A stretch of DNA of 64,000 nucleotides from Acinetobacter pecorum (lineage in GTDB: Bacteria > Pseudomonadota > Gammaproteobacteria > Pseudomonadales > Moraxellaceae), in contig NZ_JACSPT010000010.1 in the NCBI RefSeq assembly GCF_014837015.1, positions 1 through 64,000 on the forward strand. Direction: 5' to 3'. How positions within the stretch are numbered: position 1 is the stretch's first letter; the number at the start of each line of letters is the position of its first letter. The notes beneath the pieces were generated by a model that was not told the origin of the DNA, did not search any database, and saw nothing but the letters and a program-made list of their open reading frames with translations. Positions 1-8,228 of the stretch are shown here, in pieces. A program made the position numbers and the translations under genes.

Positions 1-15
1 TACGGTAAGTTTTAG

Positions 16-570
16 GTGCAGGCTTCTTCATCTGGAAATTATATTGCTAAAGAAGCCCTCAAGAATAGCTTTGTGCAACAAAGCCATGAGCTGCGAGAAG
101 TTGCAGTAGCACAAACTCGAACTATTGAACGTATTGCTGTGCAAACTATTGATGTGACTGTAGATACTCAGATCTTACCTGTCGGTGCATGTGCCTCTAT
201 CCATCCACAGCCTGAAAAAGCTATTGGGTTTACTGAACAAGCCCCTACACCCAATTGTCAGCAATTTGAACATTGCCTGTTCTGCCAACACTATGCAGTC
301 CACGCTGACGATGAAGATGTACGCAAGCTTTTATCACTGAAAAGCCTGCTCAGCTACGTTAAGCAAAAAGCCACGGATTTGATTAAATGGGAGTCACAGT
401 TCGGTGTGGTTTTACACCGAATTGACGAAGTACTCAACGATTTATCAGATACTTATGAAAATTTACGTGATCGTATTTTTTCGATTCAGGAAGAAGTTGA
501 AAGCGGTGATTTAGATGCCTATTGGCTAAATCATTTTGAACTTTTAGTTGATCTGGGGTGGATATCATGA
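16..570 (+). pseudogene. 3' remnant of a GInt/Tn554-type site-specific recombinase (ginB-like)
   Basis: The open frame is 184 codons and looks like the C-terminal tail of a larger tyrosine-recombinase-family protein: an alpha-helical stretch, then a CLFC cysteine pair near residue 87, then a charged helical tail. In the same frame an amber codon lies at 13-15, immediately before the GTG at 16. So either the gene is interrupted here by a nonsense mutation or frameshift, or only a C-terminal piece is made; the rest lies left of the window. Its stop overlaps the ATG of the next recombinase by four bases (ATGA), the usual coupling in these multi-recombinase operons. The family assignment rests on context and the cysteine tail, not on visible catalytic residues. 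Confidence 0.5.
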
Positions 571-2624
571 GTTCATTTAATTCATATCTATATTCATTGG
601 GTATTGCTGAGCAGTTTTTACCTGATGAGTACAATCTACAGAATAATCAACTGACTGTTCCAAATACTTTTGTATTATCGCGAATGAAGAGCGGTGAGAT
701 ATTGTCAGTGTATTCAGATAATGTGTGGGATCTTTCTCCATATTTACCGAAGTGTGATTGTCGCCTGAATTTTGATAGTTGGCTTGAAAATGCCCGAGAA
801 AATGACTTTCTTTACTGTCAAATTCGGGCAGAAATGAAAAAAATCAGTTTTGCTTTGCTTTATATAAAATCTGGTAAGTCGATTATTAAAAGTATCGAAC
901 AGCGGCATACGGTTTTACGCCAGTTTGCAGCAATTGCATATAAAAATGGCTGTACATTGCAGCAGTTATTTAGCGATGTTGCTTATATGTCAAAAGTAAA
1001 TGATGCTTATGTTGGTGTGAGCTATCAAAAAGCCATTCACATTAAAGCATTTTTAACTGATTGTTTTGCTTTACAACAGCAATACCCATTGCTCATTCCT
1101 GCGTTTAGTACATATAAGCCAATAGAGCATTTAGCAAAGTTGGCTGCTCAACTCAGGTTGCAGTCAGGCAAAGTAGGCCCACAAACCAAAGTTGTTCCTT
1201 CACGGCTTTATATAGCCTTAATTAATGCTTTAGCAGATAAATTGAATGAATTTAATCAAAATGCATCAGCACTTCTGAAATGGTTTCAGCGCAAGCAGCA
1301 GGATGCAAATTTTGCTTTGATGCCGACAGAATTTAAGCGTGAAAAAAATGCGGTAAGTTTTGCTGATGCTCGAGATTTACTCGGTTTAACGGCACTGTTT
1401 GAAAATAATCAGATTCAAAAACATGCCAACCTCACCCGTTATATGACACTGATTCAAGGTATGGCCAAACTTTGGATTCATTTGTTTACAGGCATGCGAG
1501 ATAATGAAGTGAATCAGCTGTCTTCTGATTGCTATCAAACGGTTCAAAGTAATGAACATATTATACATGTCATTATGGGTTATACCTCCAAGTTACACGG
1601 GGGTGGTAATAAATCCACCTATTGGATCACATTTGAGGATATCCAGTTTGGGGTACATGCAGCACAAAGTATTGGTGAAATCTACGCCTTACTCAATCCT
1701 CACTATGATATATCTAATCCTGCTGAATACCCATTATTTCCAACTTTATATTCACAAAAACATAGGCATAAAAATAATCGAAATATTGAGCATGAAACGG
1801 ATTTTATCTCTAATTTTGAGGGTGCTCCGACCCGAACACAGACCAATTTTAATCAGTATTTAAGCCGTATTTCTGTCTTGCTTGGAGATGGGTTGAAAAT
1901 CACAGAAAGTGATATCGCCGAGCTTGAAGCTTTTGATGGTTTTCGCAACTGGCGTGAAGAAAAGGACTGTCAAATTGGTCAATATTGGAATATCTGTACC
2001 CATCAATTTAGACGTTCGCTTGCAGTTTATGGCGCACGTTCAGGCATGATCGGACTAGGCGCTTTGTCGGTCCAATTTAAGCATTTAACCGAAGCAATGA
2101 CTTTATATTACCGAAACAATGCGGTATTTGCACCGAATATTTTAGTGAGTGACAGTCAAAAAGAGTTTCTTCAAGAGCTTGAATATCAACGGCTTGTTCA
2201 TTCTTATGCGCAATTTGAAGATGGTGTAATTAATAGTGCTAGTCGTTTGCTCGGTGGGGCAGGAACCTATTTGCAGCTGCAAAAAGACCGCGAGCAATTA
2301 CTCACAGTATTTCCGAATCGTGATGAAACCATCAAGCGTATGAAAAAAGGGGAAATTGCTTGCAAGACTAGCCTGTTTGGTGCTTGTACTAATCCTGATT
2401 CTTGCGAAAAAATTTCATTTACTGCAATTACGAGCTGTTTGAGTTGTGCCCATGCAGTGTTTGATGCTGAGAGTGCGGAAAAGATGCAAAAAGCGGTGCA
2501 ACGACTAAAACGAATGCGTGACGTAGAAGCGCAAGGTAGTTTGTTATATGGGCAGATAGACAATGACATTATGGCTTTAAACAAAATGATTCAAAGAATT
2601 AAAACGATTAATATTGAGGTTTAA
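567..2624 (+). CDS. Large tyrosine recombinase of a GInt/Tn554-like island (ginC-like)
   Basis: A 685-residue protein, starting at the ATG that overlaps the upstream stop. The catalytic pattern of tyrosine recombinases is readable: Arg in GMRDNE near residue 312, a possible Lys in YTSKLHGGG near 340, HxxR in THQFRRS near 478-481, and a Tyr in LTEAMTLYYR near 514. A cysteine-rich tail follows (CKTSLFGAC, then CLSC), as seen in large integrases of tandem recombinase modules. It should cut and rejoin DNA to move the island, working with its partner recombinases and the small protein encoded next. It is far longer than phage-type integrases of 300-400 residues. Gene order (recombinase, large recombinase, small coiled-coil protein) matches ginBCD of GInts and tnpABC of Tn554; I cannot separate the two from sequence alone. 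Confidence 0.85.
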   Translation: MSSFNSYLYSLGIAEQFLPDEYNLQNNQLTVPNTFVLSRMKSGEILSVYSDNVWDLSPYLPKCDCRLNFDSWLENARENDFLYCQIRAEMKKISFALLYIKSGKSIIKSIEQRHTVLRQFAAIAYKNGCTLQQLFSDVAYMSKVNDAYVGVSYQKAIHIKAFLTDCFALQQQYPLLIPAFSTYKPIEHLAKLAAQLRLQSGKVGPQTKVVPSRLYIALINALADKLNEFNQNASALLKWFQRKQQDANFALMPTEFKREKNAVSFADARDLLGLTALFENNQIQKHANLTRYMTLIQGMAKLWIHLFTGMRDNEVNQLSSDCYQTVQSNEHIIHVIMGYTSKLHGGGNKSTYWITFEDIQFGVHAAQSIGEIYALLNPHYDISNPAEYPLFPTLYSQKHRHKNNRNIEHETDFISNFEGAPTRTQTNFNQYLSRISVLLGDGLKITESDIAELEAFDGFRNWREEKDCQIGQYWNICTHQFRRSLAVYGARSGMIGLGALSVQFKHLTEAMTLYYRNNAVFAPNILVSDSQKEFLQELEYQRLVHSYAQFEDGVINSASRLLGGAGTYLQLQKDREQLLTVFPNRDETIKRMKKGEIACKTSLFGACTNPDSCEKISFTAITSCLSCAHAVFDAESAEKMQKAVQRLKRMRDVEAQGSLLYGQIDNDIMALNKMIQRIKTINIEV

Positions 2625-2627
2625 AAC

Positions 2628-2981
2628 ATGAGTGTACTCAGTGAATATTATGCTGCTTTGGAGCGATTAAAAGCCAACAAACCGATTATTCTACCGAAAG
2701 GCTCTGCCATTAATAACGATACGGTTGCAATGGAAGCTGGACGTAAACGAGGCTCGATTAAGAAGAGCCGTCATGCTGCATTAATTGAGGCAATTGAGCA
2801 AGCTGCACAGGCTACGGGGCAAAATGTACCTTCGCCTGCACAACGGATTGAGCAAGCTAAAACTAAGACCAAAGCGGTGAAAAGTGATTATGAGCAGCTA
2901 AAAGAGGATTATGAAAAACTGTTGGAAAAGGTAAATTCGTTGTTATTAGAAAATTTTGAGCTAAAACAAAAACGCATCTAA
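2628..2981 (+). CDS. Small DNA-binding/coiled-coil accessory protein of the recombinase module (ginD/TnpC-like)
   Basis: A 117-residue protein starting three bases after the recombinase stop, so almost certainly co-translated with it. The N-terminal half is basic (AGRKRGSIKKSRH near residues 38-49) and could contact DNA. The C-terminal third (about 75-115) is a heptad-like Leu/Lys/Glu helix, consistent with a coiled coil. Size, position and architecture fit the last gene of GInt modules (ginD) and TnpC of Tn554, which assists integration. The stop codon lies inside the stem of a terminator, so this is the last gene of the operon and probably close to the island end. The function is inferred from context. 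Confidence 0.65.
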   Translation: MSVLSEYYAALERLKANKPIILPKGSAINNDTVAMEAGRKRGSIKKSRHAALIEAIEQAAQATGQNVPSPAQRIEQAKTKTKAVKSDYEQLKEDYEKLLEKVNSLLLENFELKQKRI

Positions 2982-2997
2982 GTTAGATGCGTTTTTT
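2971..2997. terminator. Bidirectional terminator between ginD-like gene and pilA
   Basis: The arms ACGCATCTAA and TTAGATGCGT form a 10-bp stem, with an A-run on the left and a T-run on the right. It contains the stop codon of the small gene and can also end pilA transcription arriving from the right. The hairpin therefore sits exactly at the island/pilA junction. Confidence 0.85.
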
Positions 2998-3009
2998 GTA
3001 TAAAATTAT

Positions 3010-3525
3010 TTATAGAGGTGAACCACATGAAGAAGGTCGTACTGATGGATCTAAATCAGATGTACAAGTCCAATCACCTGAGGCAACTGTATAAGTAAAT
3101 GCAATTTTTCCACCTGCAATTTTGTCATTTAGACCATTACCTTTAGCCTTGAAGGTAGCAGTTAATTTACAAGAATCGGTTCCAGAAGCGGCAGCTTCAA
3201 TTTTTTCAACATATTTACCACTAGTTGTATAGCCATTTGATTTATTTAAAGCGCCTGCTGCTATTACTGTTGTCTTTTCTACACCCTCAACAGTTTCTTT
3301 TTTTGTTTCTTGGTCTTTTGTACTACATGCCTGAGTTAATCCAGCAGAACCTGTAATGTCAATTAATGGTGTTTTTAAACCACCAAGCAAACTTAAAGCT
3401 TCTGATGCTTGAGAACGTGCGATATAGTTTTGATATGCAGGAATCGCAATCGCAGCAAGAATACCAATAATAGCGACTACAATCATAAGTTCGATGAGCG
3501 TGAAGCCCTTCTGCATTGTATTCAT
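3010..3525 (-). CDS. pilA: Type IV major pilin PilA
   Basis: A 171-residue type IVa prepilin. I chose the ATG at 3525 because TGGAGA lies six bases before it; an in-frame GTG lies 12 bases further up. The leader MNTMQKG is cut before Phe, giving mature [10 protein letters not shown] with Glu+5, then a long hydrophobic helix, then a globular domain with four cysteines, the last pair bounding a C-terminal disulfide loop. It is exported to the inner membrane, processed by PilD and assembled into the pilus used for twitching and natural transformation. A glycosyltransferase and sugar-donor genes lie upstream on the other strand, so the pilin is probably glycosylated. The C-terminus ends SCGSPL rather than in a terminal Ser, so C-terminal serine modification of the TfpO type is not obvious. 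The adjacent recombinase island suggests this locus is a hotspot of exchange. Confidence 0.93.
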   Translation of the reverse strand: MNTMQKGFTLIELMIVVAIIGILAAIAIPAYQNYIARSQASEALSLLGGLKTPLIDITGSAGLTQACSTKDQETKKETVEGVEKTTVIAAGALNKSNGYTTSGKYVEKIEAAASGTDSCKLTATFKAKGNGLNDKIAGGKIAFTYTVASGDWTCTSDLDPSVRPSSCGSPL

Positions 3526-3583
3526 AACATTCTCCACAAATGTTGTTAATTTAGTTATAAGCTTTGTAAGCTAATTTATAAAT

Positions 3584-3599
3584 TGCACAAAGTGTGCCA
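3584..3599 (-). promoter_or_regulatory. Sigma-54 (RpoN) -24/-12 promoter of pilA
   Basis: Read on the minus strand the site is TGGCACACTTTGTGCA, which has GG and GC at the spacing required by the consensus TGGCACG-N4-TTGCW. It lies about 60 bases upstream of the chosen pilA ATG. Pilin genes of Pseudomonas are RpoN- and PilR-dependent, so PilSR control is inferred here. Confidence 0.8.
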
Positions 3600-4292
3600 A
3601 AGTATATTACTCAATTATTTCTTGTTAAATCAATACATTGTTCAATATATTAAAAATCTTAGTATACATATAAGTAAATTTATGTAACTAAGTGACAAAA
3701 AATGTCAGTTTTGTTGATTTTGAGAAATGTAAATATAAAAATTGCTTGTACTGTGAAAAGTTAAATTATTAGCAGTTAAGCGAGCAGAAAACTATATTGG
3801 TTTGGTAGTGGTTGCTTGTGGGGGGGTGAAAATAATTTGAAATTGAAAGTGCTGTTGTATACGGAATATTTCATATATGGGTGAGTAATAGAATGAAACG
3901 GCTTAAAGACTTCAAAATACCCGAACGAATACCTCGTGCAGCTGTAAAAGTTGTGTCCATGTAGTTTGGTGATAACGAAGCGACTAGGTGTATTGTTCTG
4001 AATCATACACGACGTGAGAGTCTTCAGCCTAAAGGAGAAATACAGAAGTTAACCTATAAATGAGTCTGGATTTTTTATTCAGTTTGAGCTTAACAAAATT
4101 TTAAAATATCTCACGATTAGTTTGCTTCATAAAATTCATGCTATCGCACTCAACAAAAGCCATTTTCTGATATGGACAAAACTCAAAATTTTGTCTATCA
4201 AAAAGCATGTCCATATGGACAAGATGAATTAATAAATAAAATAATATAATTCAATGGTTTGATACGTGTCGATATAAAGTGACTTATGGAAT
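3600..4292. other. AT-rich gap between pilA promoter and truncated dprE1, with decayed reading frame and palindrome
   Basis: No convincing gene was seen. On the plus strand one frame stays open from 3842 to 4063 except for a single TAG at 3962-3964, and contains the start MKRLKDFKIPERIPRAA at 3893; it may be a decayed gene of unknown origin. At 4208-4221 there is a perfect 14-bp palindrome TGTCCATATGGACA, and the 10-mer ATATGGACAA occurs at 4170 and again at 4213. GACAAAA and TTTTGTC (4175-4195) form a further inverted repeat. The stretch is more AT-rich than its neighbours and looks like a deletion or insertion scar. Confidence 0.5.
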
Positions 4293-5450
4293 GTGGCTTC
4301 AGATGGGCAAACCATTCTGACAGACCATTATCGATATTTTCATGCTTTTGATCCGGCCACAGGTATTTTAGAGTGTGAGTCTGGGGTTTTGTTAAAGGAT
4401 ATTCAAGATACCTTTATTCCTCAAGGTTGGATGTTGCCTGTTACACCGGGCACTCAACTGATTAGTGTAGGCGGTGCCATTGCCAATGATATCCACGGCA
4501 AAAATCATCATGTCCGTGGTAACTTCGGGCATCATGTTATCTCGTTGGAGCTGTTACGTTCCGATCTGAACGTCATTCACTGTTCACGATATGAGAACGC
4601 CGCATTATTTTTTGCAACCTTAGGCGGCATTGGTTTAACAGGGCTGATTTTACGGGTCAAAATACAATTATTGGCCTTACAATCCGTCCTGCTCGATGTG
4701 GAATATCTAAATTTTCGCGGTGTTGCTGAATTTATCGCGCTTGCCAAACAATCCGAGCCTTGGGAATACACGGTGTCTTGGATTGATTGCTTAAGTGGAA
4801 AAAACGTCAGAGGCATCTTTATGCGTGCCAATCATCAAACTCGATCGGAGTCGAACACGCATCCAACACCTTTAAACAACAAGACCAAAAAAATTCCATT
4901 TACGCCGGCAATCTCGTGTATTAATACATTGAGTTTAAAGGCATTTAATCATCTGTATTATCAAGTCAATAAAACACCTCGCGTAATCCAGCAGCACCTT
5001 TACCAATTTCAATATCCTTTAGATGCCATCGAGAATTGGAATGTGCTGTATGGGCAAAAAGGGTTTTATCAATATCAATATGTCATTCCCATGCAATCTG
5101 CCCAAGACGCCATTGAGGACATGTTAGAGCTGATTTATGCCGCACAGCAGGGGTCATTTTTGGTGGTATTGAAATCCTTTGGCGACCTTGCCAGTGAGGG
5201 GATGTTGAGTTTTCCAATGCAGGGACTGACGTTGGCTTTGGATTTTCCAAATTTAGGACAGAAGACCCTTACATTGTTTAAGCAACTTGACCAAATCGTA
5301 GCGCAAGCCAAGGGCCGCTTATATTTGGCCAAAGATGCACGGATGAGTCGTGATCTGTTTTTCGCGACGTATCCTCATGCAGAAGCATTTAAAAATTATC
5401 GAGATCCTGCCATTTCATCGGATATGTCAAAACGTTTATTTGGATATTAA
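4293..5450 (+). pseudogene. DprE1-like decaprenylphosphoryl-beta-D-ribose oxidase, N-terminally truncated
   Basis: The 385-residue frame aligns with FAD-dependent DprE1-type oxidases from just after the FAD-binding (G)RSYGD motif: LPVTPGTQLISVGGAIAND, then HGKNHH near residues 70-75, and the C-terminal YLAKDAR whose Lys corresponds to the catalytic Lys of mycobacterial DprE1. About 55-70 N-terminal residues with the FAD pyrophosphate loop are missing; an in-frame stop lies at 4275-4277 and only a GTG at 4293 could start it. Just upstream, T-Y-G is readable in another frame (4282-4290), as if one base had been lost in that motif. With DprE2 this enzyme would epimerise polyprenylphosphoryl-ribose to the arabinose donor. 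As it stands it is probably inactive, though a sequencing error or an alternative start cannot be excluded. Confidence 0.7.
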
Positions 5451-5454
5451 AAAC

Positions 5455-6201
5455 ATGCAAACCATTTTAATTGTTGGTGCAACATCCTCCATCGCTCAAG
5501 CATGTATGCATGTGTGGGCACAAACAGGGGACGTACAGCGTTTTATATGTATCGCACGCAATCCTGAAAAATTAGCCTTGTTTACCCAAGATTTTTCAAT
5601 TCGTTACCCTAAAGTCCACATCGACAATCATGCTGTTGCCTTTGATGATTTGGCCTTGTTACGTTTAACCATAGCGCAATGCTTTGCTCAAAAAGTAGAT
5701 CAGGTGCTATTGGCACAGGGGACGATGTTTCAGGATGAAAGCGCAATTCATTTAGACGAGCTGACAACCATGGTCAATGTCAACATGACCAGTATGGCGG
5801 GGCTGTTATCTGAAATATATACGTATATGCACCAGCAAGGGGCTGGAAAAATTGGCGTAATTGGTTCGGTCGCAGGAGATCGTGGACGCAATGCCAATTA
5901 TTTATATGGAGCAAGTAAAGCGTTCATTGCCACCTATACAGAAGGTTTGCAGCACCGCGCTGCATTAGAAAAGTCCGCTGTCACGGTTTCTTTGATTAAA
6001 CCCGGTCCCACACAGTCAGAAATGACCAAGCATTTGATTGCACAAGGCAAGAAGCTTGCGAGAGTCGAAGATGTTGCTCAACAAATTGTGACGGGAATGC
6101 AGCGTGGAAAAAGCACGATTTACGCGCCAAAAATATGGCGAATCATTATGCTGATCATTCGTCATTTGCCATTTACTATTTTTAAAAGAATGAATATTTA
6201 G
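5455..6201 (+). CDS. DprE2-like short-chain dehydrogenase (decaprenylphosphoryl-2-keto-ribose reductase family)
   Basis: A 248-residue short-chain dehydrogenase starting at an ATG four bases after the dprE1-like stop; a longer frame from 5350 would overlap that gene and is not used. It has the Rossmann nucleotide loop GATSSIA near residues 8-14, NVN near 107, a catalytic Ser in GSVAGDRG near 137, YxxxK in YLYGASK near 152-156, and PGPTQSEM after it. A hydrophobic C-terminus may hold it at the membrane. The gene pair dprE1-dprE2 is the standard pair making polyprenylphosphoryl-D-arabinose. Position between pilin and pilin glycosyltransferase suggests a role in pilus sugar supply. With its partner truncated, the pathway is probably dead in this strain unless another DprE1 exists. 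Confidence 0.75.
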   Translation: MQTILIVGATSSIAQACMHVWAQTGDVQRFICIARNPEKLALFTQDFSIRYPKVHIDNHAVAFDDLALLRLTIAQCFAQKVDQVLLAQGTMFQDESAIHLDELTTMVNVNMTSMAGLLSEIYTYMHQQGAGKIGVIGSVAGDRGRNANYLYGASKAFIATYTEGLQHRAALEKSAVTVSLIKPGPTQSEMTKHLIAQGKKLARVEDVAQQIVTGMQRGKSTIYAPKIWRIIMLIIRHLPFTIFKRMNI

Positions 6202-6262
6202 TATGCGGAAGGTAACTTAGAATTTTGTATAATTGGAATACATTTTAATTATGTAATACCAG

Positions 6263-7897
6263 ATGAAATCTACGCTCGCCCTTATCGCAGCTATCTTAAT
6301 CTCGCTCGCTTGGCTCATGCCTGTCCATTACCGCCCATGGGTAACCTATACAGGTGAGCTATACGCATTTTTTGCATTATTTGCCTTGATTGCAATGTTC
6401 CTAAAAGATCGGTTAAGTCTTCCTAAGGTAACTTTGCCTTTATTATTACTGGCATGTGTTCCTTTAATTCAGTTGCTAGCAGGACAGGTCTTTTTCTTTA
6501 GCACTGCCATGATGGGCTTTATTTTCGTCTTTAGCTTTTGGCTGGCCAGTGTTTTGGGTTATAACCTTTCAACAGGAAACTATAACCGAGAAGAAACTTT
6601 CGCTAATCTGAGTTATGTATTTTTAGCTTCAGGTACAGTCACAGGCATTATCGCACTTTGCCAATGGACTAACTTGGACGCGACTTTGCCGGGTATGGTG
6701 AATATCAGCGGTAATCAGCGGCCTTATGCCAACTTTGCTCAGCCGAACAATATGGCGACTTTTTTAGTCATGGCATTAATGAGCTGTCTCTATCTTTATG
6801 AAAAGAAAAAAATCCAGACCAAGTGGCTATTTGCCTGCGCTGCTGTGATTGTCATGGGAGTGGCGTTAAGTCAGTCACGTACTGCCTGGGTCGCTGCGAT
6901 CGCCATCATGCTGTATTTAGCTTTCTATCAGTATAAAGGTATTATTCGCCTGAAATGGTATTACAGCACTGCTTGGTTCGCCTTCTTTATTGCATGTATT
7001 GTGGCTTTTCCATTACTCAGTCAGCTTGCTGCACAGGCAATGGATACGGACGTAGTTCAAAGCCGGGATATAGTAGCGCGTGCCACCGGCGATATGTCAC
7101 GCCTCGCAATCTGGCAGCAAATGATTGCCGCGATTCAGGCGCAGCCATGGTTTGGCTATGGCTGGTATCAGACCAGTGTCGCTTTTGTCTCGATTAGTGA
7201 TACGGTACAAGGTCCGGTCTGGATTCGTAGTGCACATAATTTTATTCTGGACTTTTTACTCTGGAATGGACTGATCATCGGTCTGCCATTTCTGGCCTAT
7301 TTTGGTTATTTGGGCTATCAGTTACAACGATGGGTTAACACACCTGAATCTGTCATTGGAATTTTGATGATCGGGGCATTTGTCACGCATGCCATGTTTG
7401 AGTTTCCACAGCATTATGCCTATTTCCTGTTGCCAGTAGGTTTTATTCTGGGTACGGTTCTGGCACAAAATCCAAAAATTAAAACAGTGGTTATGCCATC
7501 AATCGGCATGAAATTCATTTTCGCTGTCGGGTTGCTTTTATTGGTTGTGATTTATCGGGACTATGATGTTGCAGTACCAAAACTTGGACAAAGTATTCGT
7601 TATGAAAAGCAGCCGGAAAAAATCATCAATGAAAAACCGATTTATCTGCTGACTGAGTTTAATCATCGCATTGCCTGGATTCGTCTGAATCCTTATAGAA
7701 AAGCGTCTGCTGAACAGATTCAGGAAGGTGAACAAATGGTCTTGAGTTATCCAACCAAATATAACCTGATCAAATATGCCAAACTCTTAGCATTTAATGG
7801 CTACGAGGCTGAGGCCAGGCATCAGCTGCAACGCCTAAAGACTATTCAGAAAACTGAAATGAGTTATGAAGAATTAACGCAGGATATGTCTCGCTAA
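6263..7897 (+). CDS. pglL: PglL/TfpO-type O-oligosaccharyltransferase (Wzy_C family, pilin glycosylase)
   Basis: A 544-residue polytopic membrane protein with about ten to twelve hydrophobic segments, a PglL_A-like signature RPYANFAQPNNMATFL near residues 152-167, SQSRTAW near 203, and a periplasmic RSAHNFILDFLLWNG near 322 whose His matches the residue essential in Neisseria PglL. A soluble C-terminal domain follows. Such enzymes move lipid-linked glycans onto serine of pilin or other periplasmic proteins. In Acinetobacter the gene normally lies next to pilA, with bfr on the other side, as here. Only one ligase gene is present, so I cannot tell a pilin-specific TfpO from the general PglL. 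Its terminator is interrupted by an inserted repeat. Confidence 0.87.
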   Translation: MKSTLALIAAILISLAWLMPVHYRPWVTYTGELYAFFALFALIAMFLKDRLSLPKVTLPLLLLACVPLIQLLAGQVFFFSTAMMGFIFVFSFWLASVLGYNLSTGNYNREETFANLSYVFLASGTVTGIIALCQWTNLDATLPGMVNISGNQRPYANFAQPNNMATFLVMALMSCLYLYEKKKIQTKWLFACAAVIVMGVALSQSRTAWVAAIAIMLYLAFYQYKGIIRLKWYYSTAWFAFFIACIVAFPLLSQLAAQAMDTDVVQSRDIVARATGDMSRLAIWQQMIAAIQAQPWFGYGWYQTSVAFVSISDTVQGPVWIRSAHNFILDFLLWNGLIIGLPFLAYFGYLGYQLQRWVNTPESVIGILMIGAFVTHAMFEFPQHYAYFLLPVGFILGTVLAQNPKIKTVVMPSIGMKFIFAVGLLLLVVIYRDYDVAVPKLGQSIRYEKQPEKIINEKPIYLLTEFNHRIAWIRLNPYRKASAEQIQEGEQMVLSYPTKYNLIKYAKLLAFNGYEAEARHQLQRLKTIQKTEMSYEELTQDMSR

Positions 7898-7921
7898 ATA
7901 CAAAAAAGCCAGCAGATGCTG

Positions 7922-8228
7922 TAATGCTATTCAGTTAAGCAATTGACTGGAATTTTCTTTTTTAAATTCAGGATTATATTTGATAGGTGGAAAAGTCATC
8001 CGCAACTGTTTGAGGCAGGACTGCATTAAAAAATGATTGTTTCTGCGACAAATTTACTAGTGGATGGTGGCTGACGAGTTTTGCGGATGACAAATGCCTT
8101 TGGTTACTTTGGGCGAAACCAAAGTAACAAATGATTTGCAAATATTTGATTTAAACCGTTAAGACTCCGTCGTGAACTACTAAAAAGTTAAAGAGTCTAT
8201 TTCTAAATTCTTTAACTAATCAGAATTA
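7922..8228. mobile_element. 307-bp MITE-like element inserted in the pglL/bfr terminator
   Basis: The element is flanked by a 12-bp direct repeat CAGCAGATGCTG at 7910-7921 and 8229-8240. Its ends are imperfect inverted repeats, TAATGCTATTCAGTTAAG and, reversed, TAATTCTGATTAGTTAAA, with 18 of 25 terminal positions matching. Inside are two further perfect inverted repeats: GTCATCCGCAA (7995-8005 with 8081-8091) and GTTACTTTGG (8103-8112 with 8119-8128). No coding frame is present. Removing it restores a perfect terminator hairpin AAAAAAGCCAGCA / TGCTGGCTTTTTT. Because the target is palindromic, the exact end and duplication length (8-12 bp) are ambiguous. It also fills the 366-bp gap between pglL and bfr. 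Confidence 0.75.

Noticed and set aside
3776..4006. 76-residue minus-strand frame between pilA and dprE1
   Set aside because: No ribosome-binding site, no recognisable motif, low-complexity aromatic-rich composition; it lies in the AT-rich scar.
5350..5454. N-terminal extension of the DprE2-like protein
   Set aside because: It overlaps the end of dprE1 in another frame; the ATG at 5455 directly precedes the Rossmann motif.
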